Origin: Alphaproteobacteria bacterium
GTDB taxonomy: Bacteria; Pseudomonadota; Alphaproteobacteria; Kiloniellales; J153
DNA length: 5,737 nucleotides
NCBI GenBank assembly: GCA_003693905.1
Contig: RFLL01000189.1
Coordinates: 1-5,737, forward strand
Reading direction: 5' to 3'
Each line of letters starts with the position of its first letter. The stretch's first letter is position 1. The position numbers and the translations under genes were made by a program. Below the pieces are notes generated by a model. It had not been told where the DNA came from and did no database searches. It saw only the letters and a list, made by a program, of their open reading frames with translations. Of this stretch, positions 4,033-5,737 are shown in pieces.

Positions 4033-5737
4033 ATGGAGGCCATGTCCGAACAGACTCTCAGTTTCCAGGCCGAGGTCAGCCGGCTGCTCGACATCGTTGC
4101 CAACTCGCTCTACTCCAACAAGGAGATCTTCCTGCGCGAGCTGATTTCCAACGCCTCGGACGCCTGCGACCGGTTGCGCTATGCAGCACTCGCCCAACCC
4201 GAGCTGCTGAGCGCAGATCCGGCGTTCAAGGTCGGCCTCAGCCCCGATGTCAAGGCACGTACGCTCAGCGTCACCGACAACGGCATCGGCATGAACCGCG
4301 ACGACCTAGTCGAGAATCTGGGCACCATCGCGCGTTCCGGCACGGCGGCGTTCGTGCAGCAGCTCGACGGCAAAACCGACGGCGCCAACCTGATCGGGCG
4401 CTTCGGCGTCGGCTTCTATTCCGCCTTCATGGTCGCCGAACGGGTCGACGTCTACAGCCGCAAGGCGGGGGAAGCGCAAGGATGGCACTGGTCCTCCGAC
4501 GGCAAGGGCACCTTTACGGTCGGCGAAAGCGATGCCGCCCCGGCCCGCGGTACGCGCATCGTACTGACCTTGCGCAAGGGCGAAGAGGAATACCTCGACC
4601 CGGCGCGCCTGCGCACCATCGTCAAGACCTATTCGGATCACATCGCTATTCCCGTCGTCCTGCATCACGACGGCAAGGAAGAAACCCTCAACGTCGCCTC
4701 GGCCATCTGGACCCGGCCCAGGGGCGAACTGACCGAGACGCAGTACAATGAATTCTACCGCCACGTCGCCCATGCCTTCGACGACCCGTGGCTGCGGCTG
4801 CATTTCAAGGCCGAAGGGGTGATCGAATATACCGGCCTGCTGTACGTGCCCGCGACCAAGCCGTTCGACCTTTTCCACCCCGACCGGCGCCACGGCGTGA
4901 AGCTGTACGTCAAGCGGGTGTTCATTACCGACGAGTGCGAGGATCTGATTCCGCCCTATCTGCGCTTCCTGCGCGGGGTCATCGACACCGAGGACCTGCC
5001 GCTCAACATCAGCCGCGAAATCCTGCAACACAATCCGGTCCTGGCCAGGATTCGCAGCGCCGTGACCAAACGGGTGCTGGGCGCCCTGAAGGAAAAGGCG
5101 GATGCGGCGCCGGACGAATACCTGACCTTCTGGTCCAATTTCGGCGCCGTGCTGAAGGAGGGACTGTACGAGGACGAGGCCCAGCGCCCGGCGCTGCTGG
5201 AGCTGGCCCGGTTCCGCACGACGCGCAGCGAAACGCCGATTCCGCTCGCCGAATACGTGGCGCGGATGCCCGAAGGACAGAACGAGATCTATTACATCAG
5301 CGGCGACGACCCGGCGGCCCTGCGCCAGAGCCCGCAGCTCGAAGGCTTTATCGCCAAAGGGGTCGAAGTGCTGCTGCTGAGCGACCCGGTCGACGAGTTC
5401 TGGGTGCCCGCGGTCGCGAGCTTCCAGGACAAGCCGTTCCGATCGGTCACCCGTGGCGGCATCGACCTGAGCGCGATCGCCATCGGTTCCGATGCCGCAT
5501 CCGGTGAAAAGGACGCGGCCGAGGATGCCGAAGCCGGAACCGATGTTGCGCCGCTCGTGACCTTTCTGCGCCTGGCCTTGAAAGATGCGGTCAAGGACGT
5601 GCGTCCTTCGGCGCGCCTGACCGACAGCCCGGTGTGCCTGGTCGCCGACGAAGGCGACATCGACATTCATCTCGAACGCCTGCTGCGCCAGCACCGCCAG
5701 ATCGAAGGCGGGGCCAAGCGGATCCTCGAGATCAACC
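4033..5737 (+). CDS. htpG: HtpG, Hsp90-family molecular chaperone (3' end cut by window)
   Basis: 568 codons are visible with no stop; family members are about 620-640 residues, so roughly the last 50-70 are missing. HtpG is a cytosolic ATP-driven homodimeric chaperone that remodels client proteins, often with DnaK. The N-terminal GHKL ATPase shows Glu36 and Asn40 in ELISNASDACDRLRY (36-50), DNGIGM (82-87), GTIARSGT (97-104) and the lid/glycine motif GRFGVGFYS (122-130). The middle domain has the gamma-phosphate-sensing arginine Arg328 in NISREILQ (325-332). The C-terminal part includes NEIYYISGDD (417-426), then an acidic, Ala-rich insert-like stretch near 485-500, and ends in view at AKRILEIN. 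All key ATPase residues are intact. It may start at the second ATG (4042), where homologues typically begin with MSEQTLSF-like sequence. It is divergent from pcm, with a possible RpoH-type promoter and a structured leader upstream. Confidence 0.98.
   Translation, partial: MEAMSEQTLSFQAEVSRLLDIVANSLYSNKEIFLRELISNASDACDRLRYAALAQPELLSADPAFKVGLSPDVKARTLSVTDNGIGMNRDDLVENLGTIARSGTAAFVQQLDGKTDGANLIGRFGVGFYSAFMVAERVDVYSRKAGEAQGWHWSSDGKGTFTVGESDAAPARGTRIVLTLRKGEEEYLDPARLRTIVKTYSDHIAIPVVLHHDGKEETLNVASAIWTRPRGELTETQYNEFYRHVAHAFDDPWLRLHFKAEGVIEYTGLLYVPATKPFDLFHPDRRHGVKLYVKRVFITDECEDLIPPYLRFLRGVIDTEDLPLNISREILQHNPVLARIRSAVTKRVLGALKEKADAAPDEYLTFWSNFGAVLKEGLYEDEAQRPALLELARFRTTRSETPIPLAEYVARMPEGQNEIYYISGDDPAALRQSPQLEGFIAKGVEVLLLSDPVDEFWVPAVASFQDKPFRSVTRGGIDLSAIAIGSDAASGEKDAAEDAEAGTDVAPLVTFLRLALKDAVKDVRPSARLTDSPVCLVADEGDIDIHLERLLRQHRQIEGGAKRILEIN

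Noticed and set aside
4306..5694. Long minus-strand open frame (about 460 codons) antisense to htpG.
   Set aside because: It lies opposite a well-conserved HtpG, has biased composition and no recognisable domain, so it is a shadow frame.

Overview
The window is GC-rich bacterial chromosome holding four housekeeping or stress genes: three co-oriented genes on the minus strand (occupying 193-3859) and one divergent gene on the plus strand (from 4033, running off the right edge). A SUV3-type RNA helicase followed directly by an Hsp15-like S4 protein, together with the style of the HtpG N-terminus and the regulatory motifs at the left edge, suggests an alphaproteobacterium, perhaps near Rhodospirillales. 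That placement is inference from protein character and remembered gene order, not from a search.

Layout. Positions 1-192 hold no supportable gene. They contain an AT-richer regulatory patch (about 1-120) with a CtrA-like box overlapping a GANTC site, a TGCACTGCA element resembling PhaR operators, and a 7-bp inverted repeat. A GC-rich stem-loop follows, just past the end of the minus-strand operon. The operon reads leftward: pcm (3859-3113, protein-L-isoaspartate O-methyltransferase), then a SUV3-like DExH helicase (3116-573), then hslR (576-193, Hsp15-family S4 protein). Both junctions are 4-nt start/stop overlaps (GTGA and ATGA), so the three genes are very probably one translationally coupled transcript. 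A 173-nt divergent spacer (3860-4032) carries a possible heat-shock-type promoter and a long imperfect hairpin in the putative htpG leader. htpG (Hsp90 family chaperone) starts at 4033 and has 568 codons in view, with its extreme C-terminus missing.

Function. Three of the four genes belong to families dealing with protein damage or stalled translation: isoaspartyl repair, Hsp15 (rescue of dissociated 50S subunits carrying peptidyl-tRNA) and HtpG (folding). The helicase belongs to an RNA-turnover/remodelling family. Shared stress expression is plausible but unproven. I see no mobile element, CRISPR array, RNA gene or clearly novel system. The most interesting signals are the left-edge regulatory cluster, the structured htpG leader, and the helicase with its long uncharacterised C-terminal half.
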